A DNA stretch of 64,000 nt from Lachnospiraceae bacterium (GTDB lineage Bacteria; Bacillota; Clostridia; Lachnospirales; Lachnospiraceae): the NCBI GenBank assembly GCA_017428265.1, contig JAFRRD010000037.1:1-64000 (forward strand). Reading direction: 5' to 3'. The notes beneath the pieces were generated by a model. It worked only from the letters and a program-made list of their open reading frames with translations, searched no databases and was not told the DNA's origin. The first letter of the stretch is position 1, and every line of letters begins with the position of its first letter. Positions 40,882-49,571 of the stretch are shown here, piece after piece. A program made the position numbers and the translations under genes.

Positions 40882-42912
40882 TCAGTCAAGTTTATAGATC
40901 CGCAGCCCGTCAAATTTACGGATCAGCTTCAGCATCGAGTTGAACGGTTTCCAGTCCTTGCCCTGGTCTGCTTCGGGCAGCTGCAGATAGTGCCGCGCGA
41001 TCTCAAGATCGCCGAAATCGCCGTTGATGCACAGTTTGTGCTGCCGCATCTGTTCGCGCAGGGCGGCGCGGTCTGTATCCTCATCAAGGGCAGCGGTCTC
41101 ATACAGGTTTCCCGCGGTCCAGCCCATCGCACGGTAGGCCCGGACCCAGCGGGCATGCTCCATCGGCGCGAACACGGCACACTGCTCTTCGGTAAACGAA
41201 CGAAGCATTTCAAAGTCGACGGGGCGGTCCGTATAGAAGCAATCGATCGCGTTCAGATATTTCGCAAAGTTCTTGACCTGATTGATGTTGCTCAGCTGAT
41301 ATTCCAGGGACATCTCGTCGAAATCGCGTTCGAGCTGCTCCGCCGAGATCCCGTCTTCCTTTCCTTCGTAGCGGTAGCGTCCGTTGATCGCCACGGCAAA
41401 ATCGTACATATGCAGGAAACTGCTGCCGGAAAGGTACGTGTGCTTGCTCTTTCTGTCCGCGGTGCGCATGAACGTCGCGACAAAGAGGGGATAATCGGAC
41501 AGATCGACGATCTTTTCGATATCCGTGCGGAAACGCTGTTCTTTCTCAGCCATGTCGCTGAAGGCCTTCAGGCGGGGCGGATCCCCAGCGGAACCGTTTT
41601 GTTCCCAGGCACGGTATTCTTCTTCGTATCGGCCGATTTTCTCGGATTCCTCGGCGTCAAAGCAATAGAGCGCGTGGATCATGCCCCGGCTGAGATCGAA
41701 CTCCGCATCCATCGGATGCAGCTCGGTCCGCGAGTTTCTGCCGTAGGCGGTGCGGTCCCAGCACTGCAGCTCGTCGCACAGCATCAAAAGGAAGGCGAGC
41801 GGGTGCAGCTCCGCCTTCAGCGGCGCCCTGCGCTTCTTTTTGTCTTTATAGAAGGCGATCGCAAACTTGAACATGCTGTTGTGCAGCATGATCGCCGTCA
41901 GCGCATCGACGTGCGCTTCGGTGAGCGCTTCCGCCCCGAGCACCTCGGCCAGTTCCTGATACAGGCGCGTGGCACTGAAATAGGCGTGATCCATGAAATA
42001 GCCGAAGCGTTCCGGTTCGGTGGGCTTGCTGCGGATCGTATCGAGAAGGTAATCCTCCAACACACCGTATGCTTCGCCGAGCCGCTTTTCGATCCCGTAA
42101 GCCAGCAATGCCTCAACGGAATCGAACGGCCGGCCCATCAGCTTCGAAAAATGCTTTTTCGCCGCGCTGCTCATGCCGGTCAGGCAGTCCAGATCGCGAT
42201 AGGCCAAATACAGGCTGCCCGGACCGCGATCCCTGCGGTCGACCTCAAAATAGGCAAGCACCTGCTCGAACGGGATCTCAAAGGGATAGCCGATGTCGTG
42301 GAACAGCGACGTCAGCCCCCAGTACTCGAGGAAGAACGCCGCGGCCGCATGCTCATCCTGTTCCGGCTCGAAGCCGTAGAACGTCTGGAAGGTCCTGCGG
42401 AACTGCTCATTCGTTTCATAGATCGCCAGGCCGAGCGCGAACACATAGACCGAATGCGAATAATGATCGCGGTGCTTCATCAGAAGCGTGCTCGCGTTCG
42501 ATTCAAACTCGGACAGCAGCTCGATCATCTTGCTCGACTGCGCGTAGGTCCCCAGAAACATCCTCAAAAAGCTGTAATAAACGGTATAGGCGTCCTCTGC
42601 GACGCCGGAGCCGATGAAGTTCTCCAGTTCGCGCTCCAGGCAGAGACGGTCGATGTCCATCTGCATGTCATACGGGATCTGATTCCGCGCAAGGCCCGTG
42701 CCCAGATACTGTCCGGTCCGCTCTTCCTTCCGGGTCTTTTCGGGCGAGAAGCGGAGCCCCTCGCAGCGCTCATGCAAAAAGCGCAGCGCCGCGGATCTCA
42801 GGTCATTTCCCTCGTTTCCCGCGCCGTACAGTTCCGGTTCAAACGGTCCGACGTCCGTGCCGAAGCGCTCCCGGTTCACTTTTCTCATCTTCTCCAATGC
42901 GGTATATGCCAT
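40882..42912 (-). CDS. HD-domain phosphohydrolase-like protein with C-terminal RyR-like domain
   Basis: A 676-residue soluble protein. The central part (about 145-390) carries an HD-type pattern: HRDHYSHS (147-154), LFHDIGYP (203-210), MLHNSMF (342-348) and LCDELQCWDR (378-387), consistent with a metal-dependent phosphohydrolase or a regulatory relic. Residues about 583-665 resemble the RyR repeat: MEHARWVRAYRAMGWTAG, then QHKLCIN and LPEADQGKDW. In bacteria RyR domains have been proposed to bind nucleotide-like ligands in conflict systems. The N-terminal 140 residues match nothing I know. A strong promoter lies upstream. Domain calls are from motifs and need a profile search. Confidence 0.75.
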   Translation of the reverse strand: MAYTALEKMRKVNRERFGTDVGPFEPELYGAGNEGNDLRSAALRFLHERCEGLRFSPEKTRKEERTGQYLGTGLARNQIPYDMQMDIDRLCLERELENFIGSGVAEDAYTVYYSFLRMFLGTYAQSSKMIELLSEFESNASTLLMKHRDHYSHSVYVFALGLAIYETNEQFRRTFQTFYGFEPEQDEHAAAAFFLEYWGLTSLFHDIGYPFEIPFEQVLAYFEVDRRDRGPGSLYLAYRDLDCLTGMSSAAKKHFSKLMGRPFDSVEALLAYGIEKRLGEAYGVLEDYLLDTIRSKPTEPERFGYFMDHAYFSATRLYQELAEVLGAEALTEAHVDALTAIMLHNSMFKFAIAFYKDKKKRRAPLKAELHPLAFLLMLCDELQCWDRTAYGRNSRTELHPMDAEFDLSRGMIHALYCFDAEESEKIGRYEEEYRAWEQNGSAGDPPRLKAFSDMAEKEQRFRTDIEKIVDLSDYPLFVATFMRTADRKSKHTYLSGSSFLHMYDFAVAINGRYRYEGKEDGISAEQLERDFDEMSLEYQLSNINQVKNFAKYLNAIDCFYTDRPVDFEMLRSFTEEQCAVFAPMEHARWVRAYRAMGWTAGNLYETAALDEDTDRAALREQMRQHKLCINGDFGDLEIARHYLQLPEADQGKDWKPFNSMLKLIRKFDGLRIYKLD

Positions 42913-42944
42913 GATACTGTCTCCTCATCCGGTCCTGTGATCTC

Positions 42945-42973
42945 ATTTTATTTCAGCCGCATGGTGCCGTCAA
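42945..42973 (-). promoter_or_regulatory. Promoter of the HD-RyR/SLOG operon
   Basis: On the minus strand TTGACG (42968-42973) and TAAAAT (42945-42950) with a 17-bp spacer, about 33 bases ahead of the ATG. It is close to consensus, suggesting steady expression. Confidence 0.75.
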
Positions 42974-43006
42974 GGGATTCTTTTGCGCGCCGCCGGCGGG
43001 TTCCGA

Positions 43007-43035
43007 ATGACAAACGGGAAAGAATCTGCTATGAT
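43007..43035 (+). promoter_or_regulatory. Promoter of the HAD hydrolase gene
   Basis: ATGACA (43007-43012) and TATGAT (43030-43035) with a 17-bp spacer. It is divergent from the HD-RyR promoter. Confidence 0.6.
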
Positions 43036-43107
43036 GGCTATGTCCGGTCCCGTACGGGTATCCGCTCAAAAAGAAACAGGACCGCTGAGGCCAGCCGGGG
43101 AGGCACC

Positions 43108-43749
43108 ATGTACGATATCATTTTATTCGATCTTGACGGCACGCTTTCGGACTCCGGTCCCGGGATCATGCATTCCGTGCGCTATGCGCTGGCCAAATAC
43201 GGCATCACCGGGGAAAGCGACGCGGCCCTCCGGCGCTTCGTCGGCCCGCCCATGATCGAGTCTTTCATGAAGTTTTACGGTTTTTCCCACGAGCAGGCGG
43301 TGCAGGCGCTTGCGTACTACCGTGAGGATTACCTGGCCGGCGCGATCTATATGAACACACCCTACGAGGGCATGGAAGAAACGCTCCGTGCCCTGAAGGC
43401 GCGCGGGAAGATCCTTGCTGCGGCGACCGGCAAGCCCACGCCCATGGCTGAGGACGTGCTGCGGCACTTCGGCTGGGAAGGATATTTTGCTTTCATCGCC
43501 GGCGCGACCATGGATGAGAGCCGCTCGGAAAAGCACGACATCATCAACTATGCCCTGGAAGCGCTCAGGGAGAGTGATAAGTCCCGCGTGCTGATGGTCG
43601 GCGACCGCGACAACGACGTCTTCGGTGCAGAGAAAGCCGGCGTTGCCTGCTGCGGCGTCCTCTGGGGCTACGGCAGCCGCGGGGAGCTCGAAGGCGCCGG
43701 AGCAAAGTACATCATTGAAAAGCCGGAAGACCTGCTCGGGCTCGTCTGA
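43108..43749 (+). CDS. HAD family hydrolase (phosphoglycolate phosphatase-like)
   Basis: A 213-residue HAD phosphatase with motif I LFDLDGTLSDS, a C1 helical cap (about 18-80), motif II AAATGKP, and motif III/IV KHDIINYAL and VLMVGDRDNDVFGAEKAG. The pattern matches the Gph/PpaX group that acts on phosphoglycolate, pyrophosphate or nucleotide monophosphates. GGGGAGG fixes the ATG. The open frame extends far upstream across the antisense of two genes, but this is chance in GC-rich DNA. Confidence 0.9.
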   Translation: MYDIILFDLDGTLSDSGPGIMHSVRYALAKYGITGESDAALRRFVGPPMIESFMKFYGFSHEQAVQALAYYREDYLAGAIYMNTPYEGMEETLRALKARGKILAAATGKPTPMAEDVLRHFGWEGYFAFIAGATMDESRSEKHDIINYALEALRESDKSRVLMVGDRDNDVFGAEKAGVACCGVLWGYGSRGELEGAGAKYIIEKPEDLLGLV

Positions 43750-43760
43750 CGGCAGCATGC

Positions 43761-43799
43761 AAAAAAGAGTACCGGACAGTTCCGGTACTCTTTTTTTGT
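43761..43799. terminator. Bidirectional terminator
   Basis: AAAAAAGAGTACCGGA (43761-43776) and its complement (43781-43796) form a 16-bp stem with a CAGT loop, serving the HAD gene and the convergent peptidase gene. Confidence 0.9.
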
Positions 43800-43826
43800 T
43801 TTGTCGCAGGGACGATCCTGCTGCCG

Positions 43827-45071
43827 TCAGTCTTCTCTCCGCTTGCGGTTCATGTATTCGTCGAGTTCCTTCTTCACCTTCTCGGGGATCTCGCGCTTCA
43901 CCGGGCATTTGGCCGCGTCGGCCATTTCCTTCGTGAAGGCGTTGATGAAGGCGCAGTCGTCGAGGATCTGCTTATCCGAAAGCACGGCCGGAGTGTCGTA
44001 GCGGTTGTGGATCGGCGCCATGTTCGGGCCGGCGAGGCGCGCAAAGGACAGCGCCGGGACGCCCTTGTCGGCAAACGGCGTAGAGTCGCTTGAATAAACA
44101 CCGCTCGAGGCCTTGATGCCGAAACCGCGGATCGAGGCGAAATAGCGGATGTACTGCACGAGGCCTTCTTCGGCGCTCACCCGCGCGATGAAGCGGCCCA
44201 TGTAGGTACCGATCATATCCAGGTTGATGTTCAGGGCGATCTTTTCCAGTTCCTCTTCATGCGCCGCGACGTAGGCCTTGGAACCGAGCAGGCCCCGTTC
44301 CTCGCTCCCACAGAAGACAAAGCGCAGGCCGTAGCGGTGCTTCGTCCCGTGCAGGGCTTCGATCGCCGCGAGCAGCCCGATGCAGCCGCTCATGTTGTCG
44401 TAGGAACCGCGGGACAGGGGCGTTGTGTCATAGTGGGCCGTCATCACGATCCACTCGTCGCTTTCACCGGGCAGTTCCGCAACCACGTTGTGCGATTCAC
44501 CCTCGAATTCGTCCTGCTCCACGCGGATCTTCACCGTCTTCGCGCCGCTTTTTACCAGTTCGAAGGCATCCTTTGCATTGATGCTGACCGCAAGCAGCTT
44601 TTCGGCCTCGCCGACGACGTGCGGCCGCAGTTCCTTGTGATCGATGTCGCGGTCGGCGAAGTTCACGTTCCCGTCGTAGGTGATGATGCCTTTCGCGCCG
44701 TTTTTGACCAGGTCCTGATAGGTGAAATGGCCGATCCCGGTGTCAAGCATCACGATGCTGCCCGCCGCCTTCACAAGCGACGCCGGATCGGTATCCGGCA
44801 GGTACACGAGCGGTGCTTCGGTCTCGCCGCTGCCGCAGAGTTTATAGCCCTTGCAGGGGACACCGCGCATCCCGCCGCCCGGAAGGACCGCCGTCAGCGA
44901 GGCCGCCTTCACCGTGGCCATTTCCACCGGGAAAGCCTCCAGATGCGCCGGCGCACCGAGCTTTTCGCAGGCTGCCTTCAGGTATTCCGCGGCCTTCAGT
45001 TCCTCAGCCGTACCGCTTGTGTGAACGTAATCCGTGTCCTTTAAGATCTGTCTGACCTGTTTTCTGTTCAT
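43827..45071 (-). CDS. M28 family zinc peptidase
   Basis: Aminopeptidase-like metallopeptidase of 414 residues. Metal-binding elements are visible: MTAHYDTTPLSRGSYDNMSG (His and Asp near 210-222), VFCGSEERGLLGS (the two Glu), NLDMIG (Asp) and a late His in PIHNRYDTP. A PA-domain-like insertion (about 95-190) separates the N-terminal helix from the catalytic core. There is no signal peptide, so it is probably cytoplasmic. It follows the phosphatase and NUDIX genes on the same strand. Confidence 0.9.
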   Translation of the reverse strand: MNRKQVRQILKDTDYVHTSGTAEELKAAEYLKAACEKLGAPAHLEAFPVEMATVKAASLTAVLPGGGMRGVPCKGYKLCGSGETEAPLVYLPDTDPASLVKAAGSIVMLDTGIGHFTYQDLVKNGAKGIITYDGNVNFADRDIDHKELRPHVVGEAEKLLAVSINAKDAFELVKSGAKTVKIRVEQDEFEGESHNVVAELPGESDEWIVMTAHYDTTPLSRGSYDNMSGCIGLLAAIEALHGTKHRYGLRFVFCGSEERGLLGSKAYVAAHEEELEKIALNINLDMIGTYMGRFIARVSAEEGLVQYIRYFASIRGFGIKASSGVYSSDSTPFADKGVPALSFARLAGPNMAPIHNRYDTPAVLSDKQILDDCAFINAFTKEMADAAKCPVKREIPEKVKKELDEYMNRKRRED

Positions 45072-45127
45072 GGCAACCTCCTTTTCTGCTTCTTATGTAC
45101 TGCTTGCTGTTTCCCGCGCCGCGCTGC

Positions 45128-45706
45128 TCAGGCGTGGTCCGGGACCGGGGTGTGCGCCGGGGCGTCGTCCGCGATCTCGAAACGGATCGGCTCCGCGTTC
45201 GGGGTGTAGATTGACTTCATCGGCCGTCCCTTCGGAAAGCCGTTGAAATAGCAGTGGACCGCCCGCGCCGCCCCGCCGTGCATTGCGAGCATCACGCATT
45301 TGCCCGGGTTGTCGCGGCGAATGTCGTCCAGGCATTCATAGACGCGGGCAAAGACCTCGTGCACCGTTTCCGCGCCTTCAAAACGCCTGTTCTTGTCATA
45401 GTCCCAAAACTCCACGCCGGGGTAGTCGCAGTAACGCACGGCCTCGAAGATGCCGTACTCGCGCTCCCGAAGCCGCGGCTCGGAAATGATGGGCACGTTG
45501 TGGCATTCGTTGATGATCTCCGCGGTCCGGTAGGCCCGGACGAGCGGGGAGGAATAAATGATGTCCAGCGGGATGTCCTTCATCAGATCCCGCGCGCGGG
45601 CGGCCTGTTCCAGGCCCCTTTCGTTGAGCGGGATGTCCGTCGTTCCCTGCACGATCTCGCGGGCGTTCCAGTCGGTCTCGCCGTGGCGTACCAGGTAAAA
45701 GATCAT
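45128..45706 (-). CDS. Histidine phosphatase family protein
   Basis: A 192-residue phosphoglycerate-mutase-like phosphatase. The catalytic RHG motif is YLVRHGETDWN near the start, SPLVRAYRTAE follows, and the second His lies in MLAMHGGAARA. The substrate could be a sugar phosphate, alpha-ribazole phosphate or other small molecule; nothing nearby points to cobalamin. Its start overlaps the NUDIX stop by 4 bp. Confidence 0.9.
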   Translation of the reverse strand: MIFYLVRHGETDWNAREIVQGTTDIPLNERGLEQAARARDLMKDIPLDIIYSSPLVRAYRTAEIINECHNVPIISEPRLREREYGIFEAVRYCDYPGVEFWDYDKNRRFEGAETVHEVFARVYECLDDIRRDNPGKCVMLAMHGGAARAVHCYFNGFPKGRPMKSIYTPNAEPIRFEIADDAPAHTPVPDHA

Positions 45707-46173
45707 ATCGTCAGCTCCTTTCCGTCGAGAACGGCTTCGGCCAGCCGGTCGCCCTCATAGCGCAGCTTCAGCGAGAAAAACGGTGCGCCGTCCTCGAGAA
45801 GCCTCATGAAAATGCGGTCGCCCTCCCACTGCGGCAGGGCGGCAAAGTCCGCCTTTTTGATCCAGGCGATCTCGCCTTCGTCGCAGTCCCTGAGCGTGCC
45901 TTCGAACTCTTCCGCAGTGAAGAGGTGCATGTACTCACCCTGATAAAGGTCGCTCACGAAGGTCACGATCCCGCGGTAGCGAAGGTCGGTCAGCAGGAGC
46001 CCCGTCTCCTCTTTCACCTCGCGCAGGATCCCCTCCTCGGGGCTCTCGTTTTCCTCGAGCTTGCCGCCGAAACCGATCCATTTGTCGCGGTTCAGGTCAT
46101 TTTCCTTCTTTACCCGATGGAGCATCAGATACTCGTCACCGCGGGAAATATAGCAAAGCGTGGTATTGATCAT
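45703..46173 (-). CDS. NUDIX hydrolase (MutT/8-oxo-dGTP diphosphatase-like)
   Basis: A 156-residue NUDIX protein. The Nudix box is present as GGKLEENESPEEGILREVKEETG (residues about 36-58) with all the essential Gly and Glu residues, and the CYISRGDEYLMLHR start matches MutT-like sanitation enzymes. The C-terminus resembles Firmicute 8-oxo-dGTP diphosphatases. It is translationally coupled to the phosphatase gene. Substrate is inferred from family. Confidence 0.9.
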   Translation of the reverse strand: MINTTLCYISRGDEYLMLHRVKKENDLNRDKWIGFGGKLEENESPEEGILREVKEETGLLLTDLRYRGIVTFVSDLYQGEYMHLFTAEEFEGTLRDCDEGEIAWIKKADFAALPQWEGDRIFMRLLEDGAPFFSLKLRYEGDRLAEAVLDGKELTI

Positions 46174-46284
46174 CTTCTCTCCTTACGGCCTGTTATAACA
46201 CGGAAAGCGCCGTCATCCCGGGGATGGCCGCGCTTTTCCGGCTCCGTATTAATGAACTTGCAGCCGCGTCCGTCAAAGCAGTGT

Positions 46285-47271
46285 TTATTCCCCTTTGAAT
46301 CCGTCATAGCGGAAATGCGCATAGATCGGCTTCGATACGGGGGAACTGAGCTGGCAGGTCGTCAGATAGTCCTCTTCGAAAAGGCTCTGTCCCGTCGACG
46401 CGAGCTGCAGCACGTAGGGCACGCCGTCTTCCGCGCGGCGCGTGGACACCATGCAGATGTGCGCCGAAGATGCCGGATCACCGGTCACCACGATATCGCC
46501 AGGCTGCCATTCCTCGTATTCGTACGGGTTGGTCGTCAGGCTGACCGCGTGGCTCTTAAAGAAACAGTACTGGTTCCGCACGCGGCGGAAATTGATGTTT
46601 TTGTCAAAATTCTCCGTAACGCGGATATAGTTTTCGGGATGAGCCTCCATGTCGGCGTTGATCAGCGCCATCAAGTCATAGCCGGCTGCCTTGAAGGCGA
46701 AAGCGATCACGTCGGTGCAGACACCGTAGATCACGCCCCCGGCGTCGGCAAAAGGATAGCCGCCCTGGTAGTAGGCGCTGCTCTTGTACTGCGGGTTTTT
46801 CGCCAGAAATTCCCCTGCGCCCTGCACGAACTGGGTCTGGTCGTCGATGCCGTCACCGTTCGCATCGTACGGGCTCGTATAATCGGTCAGGCCGAAGTCC
46901 TTCCCCGTCAGGATATATTTCCCGGGTGCGCGGGTGTAGGGCACCTGCAGCTCGCCGGTATATTCGGTATCGGTCTCGCGGACGTCGACATAGCCGGTAT
47001 CGGGCGCCGAGGTCTGCGGCTCGGTCTGCAAAGCGCTTTCCGTTTCCTTTTCCGTCTCTTTTGTCTTCTCCGTCGGGATCTTTACGGAGCCGGGCTCGAT
47101 CACCGGCAGCGTGTGGTTCTGCGCTTCGGTGCTCGAGGTCCGGTCCGGATCCATGTATTTGTCCCAGATGATCGTGCTGATCTTGACGCCGACAAAAAGC
47201 AGGAGCAATACCCCTGCCACCGCCAGCAGCGGCTTAAGCCACCATATTTTCGTCTTTTTCCTATTGCTCAT
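46285..47271 (-). CDS. Membrane-anchored DUF1287 protein
   Basis: A 328-residue protein with an N-terminal membrane anchor (about 12-31), a Thr/Glu-rich linker (about 45-100), and a DUF1287 domain, a papain-like/NlpC-P60-related fold. Key segments are GGYPFADAGGVIYGVCTDVIAFAFKAAGYD (the Cys of GVCTDV is the likely nucleophile), FRRVRNQYCFF and EEWQPGDIVV, with a His in SAHICMVS. Cell-wall peptide hydrolysis outside the cell is plausible but unproven. The ATG at 47271 follows AGAGG; an in-frame ATG 27 bp upstream lacks a site. Confidence 0.85.
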   Translation of the reverse strand: MSNRKKTKIWWLKPLLAVAGVLLLLFVGVKISTIIWDKYMDPDRTSSTEAQNHTLPVIEPGSVKIPTEKTKETEKETESALQTEPQTSAPDTGYVDVRETDTEYTGELQVPYTRAPGKYILTGKDFGLTDYTSPYDANGDGIDDQTQFVQGAGEFLAKNPQYKSSAYYQGGYPFADAGGVIYGVCTDVIAFAFKAAGYDLMALINADMEAHPENYIRVTENFDKNINFRRVRNQYCFFKSHAVSLTTNPYEYEEWQPGDIVVTGDPASSAHICMVSTRRAEDGVPYVLQLASTGQSLFEEDYLTTCQLSSPVSKPIYAHFRYDGFKGE

Positions 47272-47336
47272 AAACAACCTCTGTGTGCCTTGCGGCACGC
47301 TGCTCAGTTTAGCATAATTGCGTCCTTAATGCAAGC

Positions 47337-47365
47337 ATGAGCCCCTGCTGTACGCAGAGGCTCAT
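47337..47365 (-). terminator. Hairpin after zapA
   Basis: ATGAGCCCCTGC (47337-47348) and GCAGAGGCTCAT (47354-47365) pair over 12 positions with one wobble. The T tract on the minus strand is poor. Confidence 0.5.
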
Positions 47366-47385
47366 CGCTTCCGTATTCAGGGCCT

Positions 47386-47706
47386 TTATGCCTGATCCTG
47401 CTCCGTGAGGCGCCGCGAGACCAGTTCGTGCTTCAATTCGTAAACGCTGCGTTCCAGCACTTCCTGCCGGGCCTTCAGTTCCTCGACCTTCTCCTGCGAT
47501 TTGAAATAATCGTCCGCCAGATTCAGGGCCAGCATGACCTGCTGCATTTCCGGTTTCTGACGCAGGAATCCCGAGGTGCCGCGCAGCTCGGTCCATTTCC
47601 CGTTGACATAGGTCGCCACGCGCTGCAGATAAGCCTCGTCCTCGTAGCCGCCCAGGCGGTACATCTTCCCCATCAGGTTAACATCCGTAAATATCTTGTC
47701 TGCCAT
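47386..47706 (-). CDS. zapA: Cell division protein ZapA
   Basis: Small FtsZ-ring stabilising protein, 106 residues. The globular head (NLMGKMYRLGGYEDEAYLQRVATYV) is followed by a long coiled-coil helix (about 55-106, KSQEKVEELKARQEVLERSVYELKHEL). The ATG at 47706 follows GGAGG; the open frame extends 118 codons upstream without a ribosome site. No mutS2 gene, its frequent neighbour, is in the window. Confidence 0.88.
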   Translation of the reverse strand: MADKIFTDVNLMGKMYRLGGYEDEAYLQRVATYVNGKWTELRGTSGFLRQKPEMQQVMLALNLADDYFKSQEKVEELKARQEVLERSVYELKHELVSRRLTEQDQA

Positions 47707-47789
47707 AAAATGCCTCCGGCTGTCTGTCTCATTAACAGATATATTATACGGCGCCGTTTTCCAAATGGCAAGAGAGAAAAACCCATAAA

Positions 47790-47826
47790 TTGGGGGCAGA
47801 ATGGAAAAATATCCGTTCTGCCCCAA
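47790..47826 (-). terminator. Terminator of the cda-ruv operon
   Basis: A long imperfect stem (TTGGGGGCAGAATGGA at 47790-47805 with TCCGTTCTGCCCCAA at 47812-47826, one bulge), followed on the minus strand by a T-rich tract containing GGGTTTTTC. Confidence 0.7.
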
Positions 47827-47887
47827 GATATAGCGGTATGCGGGAGGCGGCATTGCCTCCGCGATGCCCCGGCCGGCTGTTCCGTCC

Positions 47888-48925
47888 TCAGTCAAACAGG
47901 GAAAGCTGTTCCGGCACGGCAGCGCTGCCCGAAGGGATCGCGATGCCCAGATGCCGGTAGGCCTTTTCGGTGACCATGCGGCCGCGCGGCGTACGCTTGA
48001 TGAAGCCGTTCTGCAGCAGATAAGGCTCGCAGACGTCTTCCATGGTCCCGGAATCCTCACCCATGGCCGCGGAAAGTGTTTCCAGCCCCACGGGGCCGCC
48101 GCCGTAGTTTTCGATGATCAGGCGAAGGAACATCCGGTCCGTGCGGTCGAGCCCCAGTTCATCCACCTGCAGGAGCTTTAAGGTCTCGTCAGCCACTTCC
48201 TTCGTGATGCGGCCGTCGTATTTGACTTCGGCAAAGTCGCGGACCCGCTTCAGGAAACGGTTGGCGAGACGCGGCGTGCCTCTCGAGCGGCGCGCGATCT
48301 CCTCTGCACCGTCTTCTTCGATCTCCACGCCCAGGACCTGGGCTGAGCGCTGCACGATGGTCTTCAGTTCCTCGGGCCGGTAGAATTCCAGCCGGTGCAC
48401 GACGCCGAAACGGTCCCGGAGCGGGGCCGTCAGCATGCCGGCTCTCGTCGTCGCCCCGATCAGGGTGAAGGGAGGGAGTTTCAGGCGCATGGAACGCGCG
48501 CCGCCTTCCTTGCCGATGACGATGTCGACCGTAAAATCCTCCATGGCCGGATAGAGCACTTCCTCGACCTGGCGGTTCAGGCGGTGGATCTCGTCGATGA
48601 ACAGCACGTCCCCGGGCTTCATCTGCGAAAGCACAGCGACAATGTCGCCGGGGCGCTCGATCGCGGGGCCGGAGGTCGATTTCATCTTCGCCCCCATCTC
48701 GTTGGCAATGATGCCGGCGAGGGTCGTCTTGCCGAGGCCGGGCGGGCCGTAGAACAGGATGTGGTCCAGCGGCTCGCCGCGGCGCTTTGCCGCTTCGATA
48801 TAGACCTTCAGCGTCGCCTTCAGTTCTTCCTGTCCGATATAGTCTTCAAGCTTCTGCGGCCGCAGCGAGAGTTCGAGTTTTTCTTCCTCCGGCAGCCGTT
48901 TCGTCGTGATCGTCCTTCGTTCCAT
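47888..48925 (-). CDS. ruvB: Holliday junction branch migration helicase RuvB
   Basis: AAA+ ATPase that drives branch migration with RuvA. The 345 residues are typical. Walker A is [16 protein letters not shown], Walker B is [10 protein letters not shown], sensor 1 is [11 protein letters not shown], and the arginine finger region is [13 protein letters not shown]. The C-terminal winged helix ends [20 protein letters not shown]. The gene starts 9 bp after the ruvA stop. Confidence 0.97.
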   Translation of the reverse strand: MERRTITTKRLPEEEKLELSLRPQKLEDYIGQEELKATLKVYIEAAKRRGEPLDHILFYGPPGLGKTTLAGIIANEMGAKMKSTSGPAIERPGDIVAVLSQMKPGDVLFIDEIHRLNRQVEEVLYPAMEDFTVDIVIGKEGGARSMRLKLPPFTLIGATTRAGMLTAPLRDRFGVVHRLEFYRPEELKTIVQRSAQVLGVEIEEDGAEEIARRSRGTPRLANRFLKRVRDFAEVKYDGRITKEVADETLKLLQVDELGLDRTDRMFLRLIIENYGGGPVGLETLSAAMGEDSGTMEDVCEPYLLQNGFIKRTPRGRMVTEKAYRHLGIAIPSGSAAVPEQLSLFD

Positions 48926-48934
48926 AGCCGCTCC

Positions 48935-49537
48935 TTAAAATGCCGCGAGATGCCGGAAAGCTTCCTGCAGCACATCGTCGACCGTGATGGCGTCCCGGGC
49001 TTCCACCTGGCGGACCGCCTTCATCGCTTCCGAGGAGCTGTAGCCGAGCGCCATCAGCGCCTGCGCCGCCTCGGAGAACGCGTCGTCCATGACGAGCGGT
49101 GCGCTCTGCGGCGTGCTGCCCCCGGTGATCACTTCGGCGGCATTGAAGGCATCCTTCAGTTCCAGGATCAGCTTCTCCGCCGTCTTCTTGCCGAGACCCG
49201 GCGCCCGGGAGAGCGCCTTGACGTCGTTCGTGACCACGGCGATCTTCAGCTCGTCGGTCGTCAGCGCGCTCATGATGCTCATGGCAAGGCGCGGGCCGAT
49301 GCCGCTCACCTTCAGCAGCAGCGTGAAGACGCGTCTGTCCTCACGGCTCGCAAAGCCGTAGAGTTTCTGCATGTCCTCCGCGACCTGGTAGTAGGTATAG
49401 ATCTTCACCTCGTCGCCGAGGGTCAGTTCACTCGCCAGAGACGGCGGGACCGCGATCCCGTAGCCGATGCCGCCGGCCTCGACCACGATCCCGTCTTCGG
49501 TGACTTCTTCAAAAATGCCCCTGATATAGGCGATCAT
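48935..49537 (-). CDS. ruvA: Holliday junction DNA-binding protein RuvA
   Basis: Tetrameric junction-binding partner of RuvB, 200 residues. The OB domain begins MIAYIRGIFEEVTEDGIVVEAGGIGY, tandem helix-hairpin-helix motifs lie at about 70-130 (VSGIGPRLAMSIM, APGLGKKTAEKLILEL), and the C-terminal three-helix domain that contacts RuvB ends the protein. Separated from dtd by 34 bp. Confidence 0.97.
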   Translation of the reverse strand: MIAYIRGIFEEVTEDGIVVEAGGIGYGIAVPPSLASELTLGDEVKIYTYYQVAEDMQKLYGFASREDRRVFTLLLKVSGIGPRLAMSIMSALTTDELKIAVVTNDVKALSRAPGLGKKTAEKLILELKDAFNAAEVITGGSTPQSAPLVMDDAFSEAAQALMALGYSSSEAMKAVRQVEARDAITVDDVLQEAFRHLAAF

Positions 49538-49571
49538 ACATCATTCCTTCCGGCAGCCGCCTGCCTTCGTG

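Noticed and set aside
40723..43749. Open frame of about 1000 codons on the plus strand that ends in the HAD hydrolase
   Set aside because: Its first two thirds are antisense to the SLOG and HD-RyR genes and encode no recognisable protein. The HAD gene has a clear ribosome site at 43108.
46202..46239. Terminator between the DUF1287 gene and the NUDIX gene
   Set aside because: An inverted repeat is present but has no T run, and its stem is interrupted.
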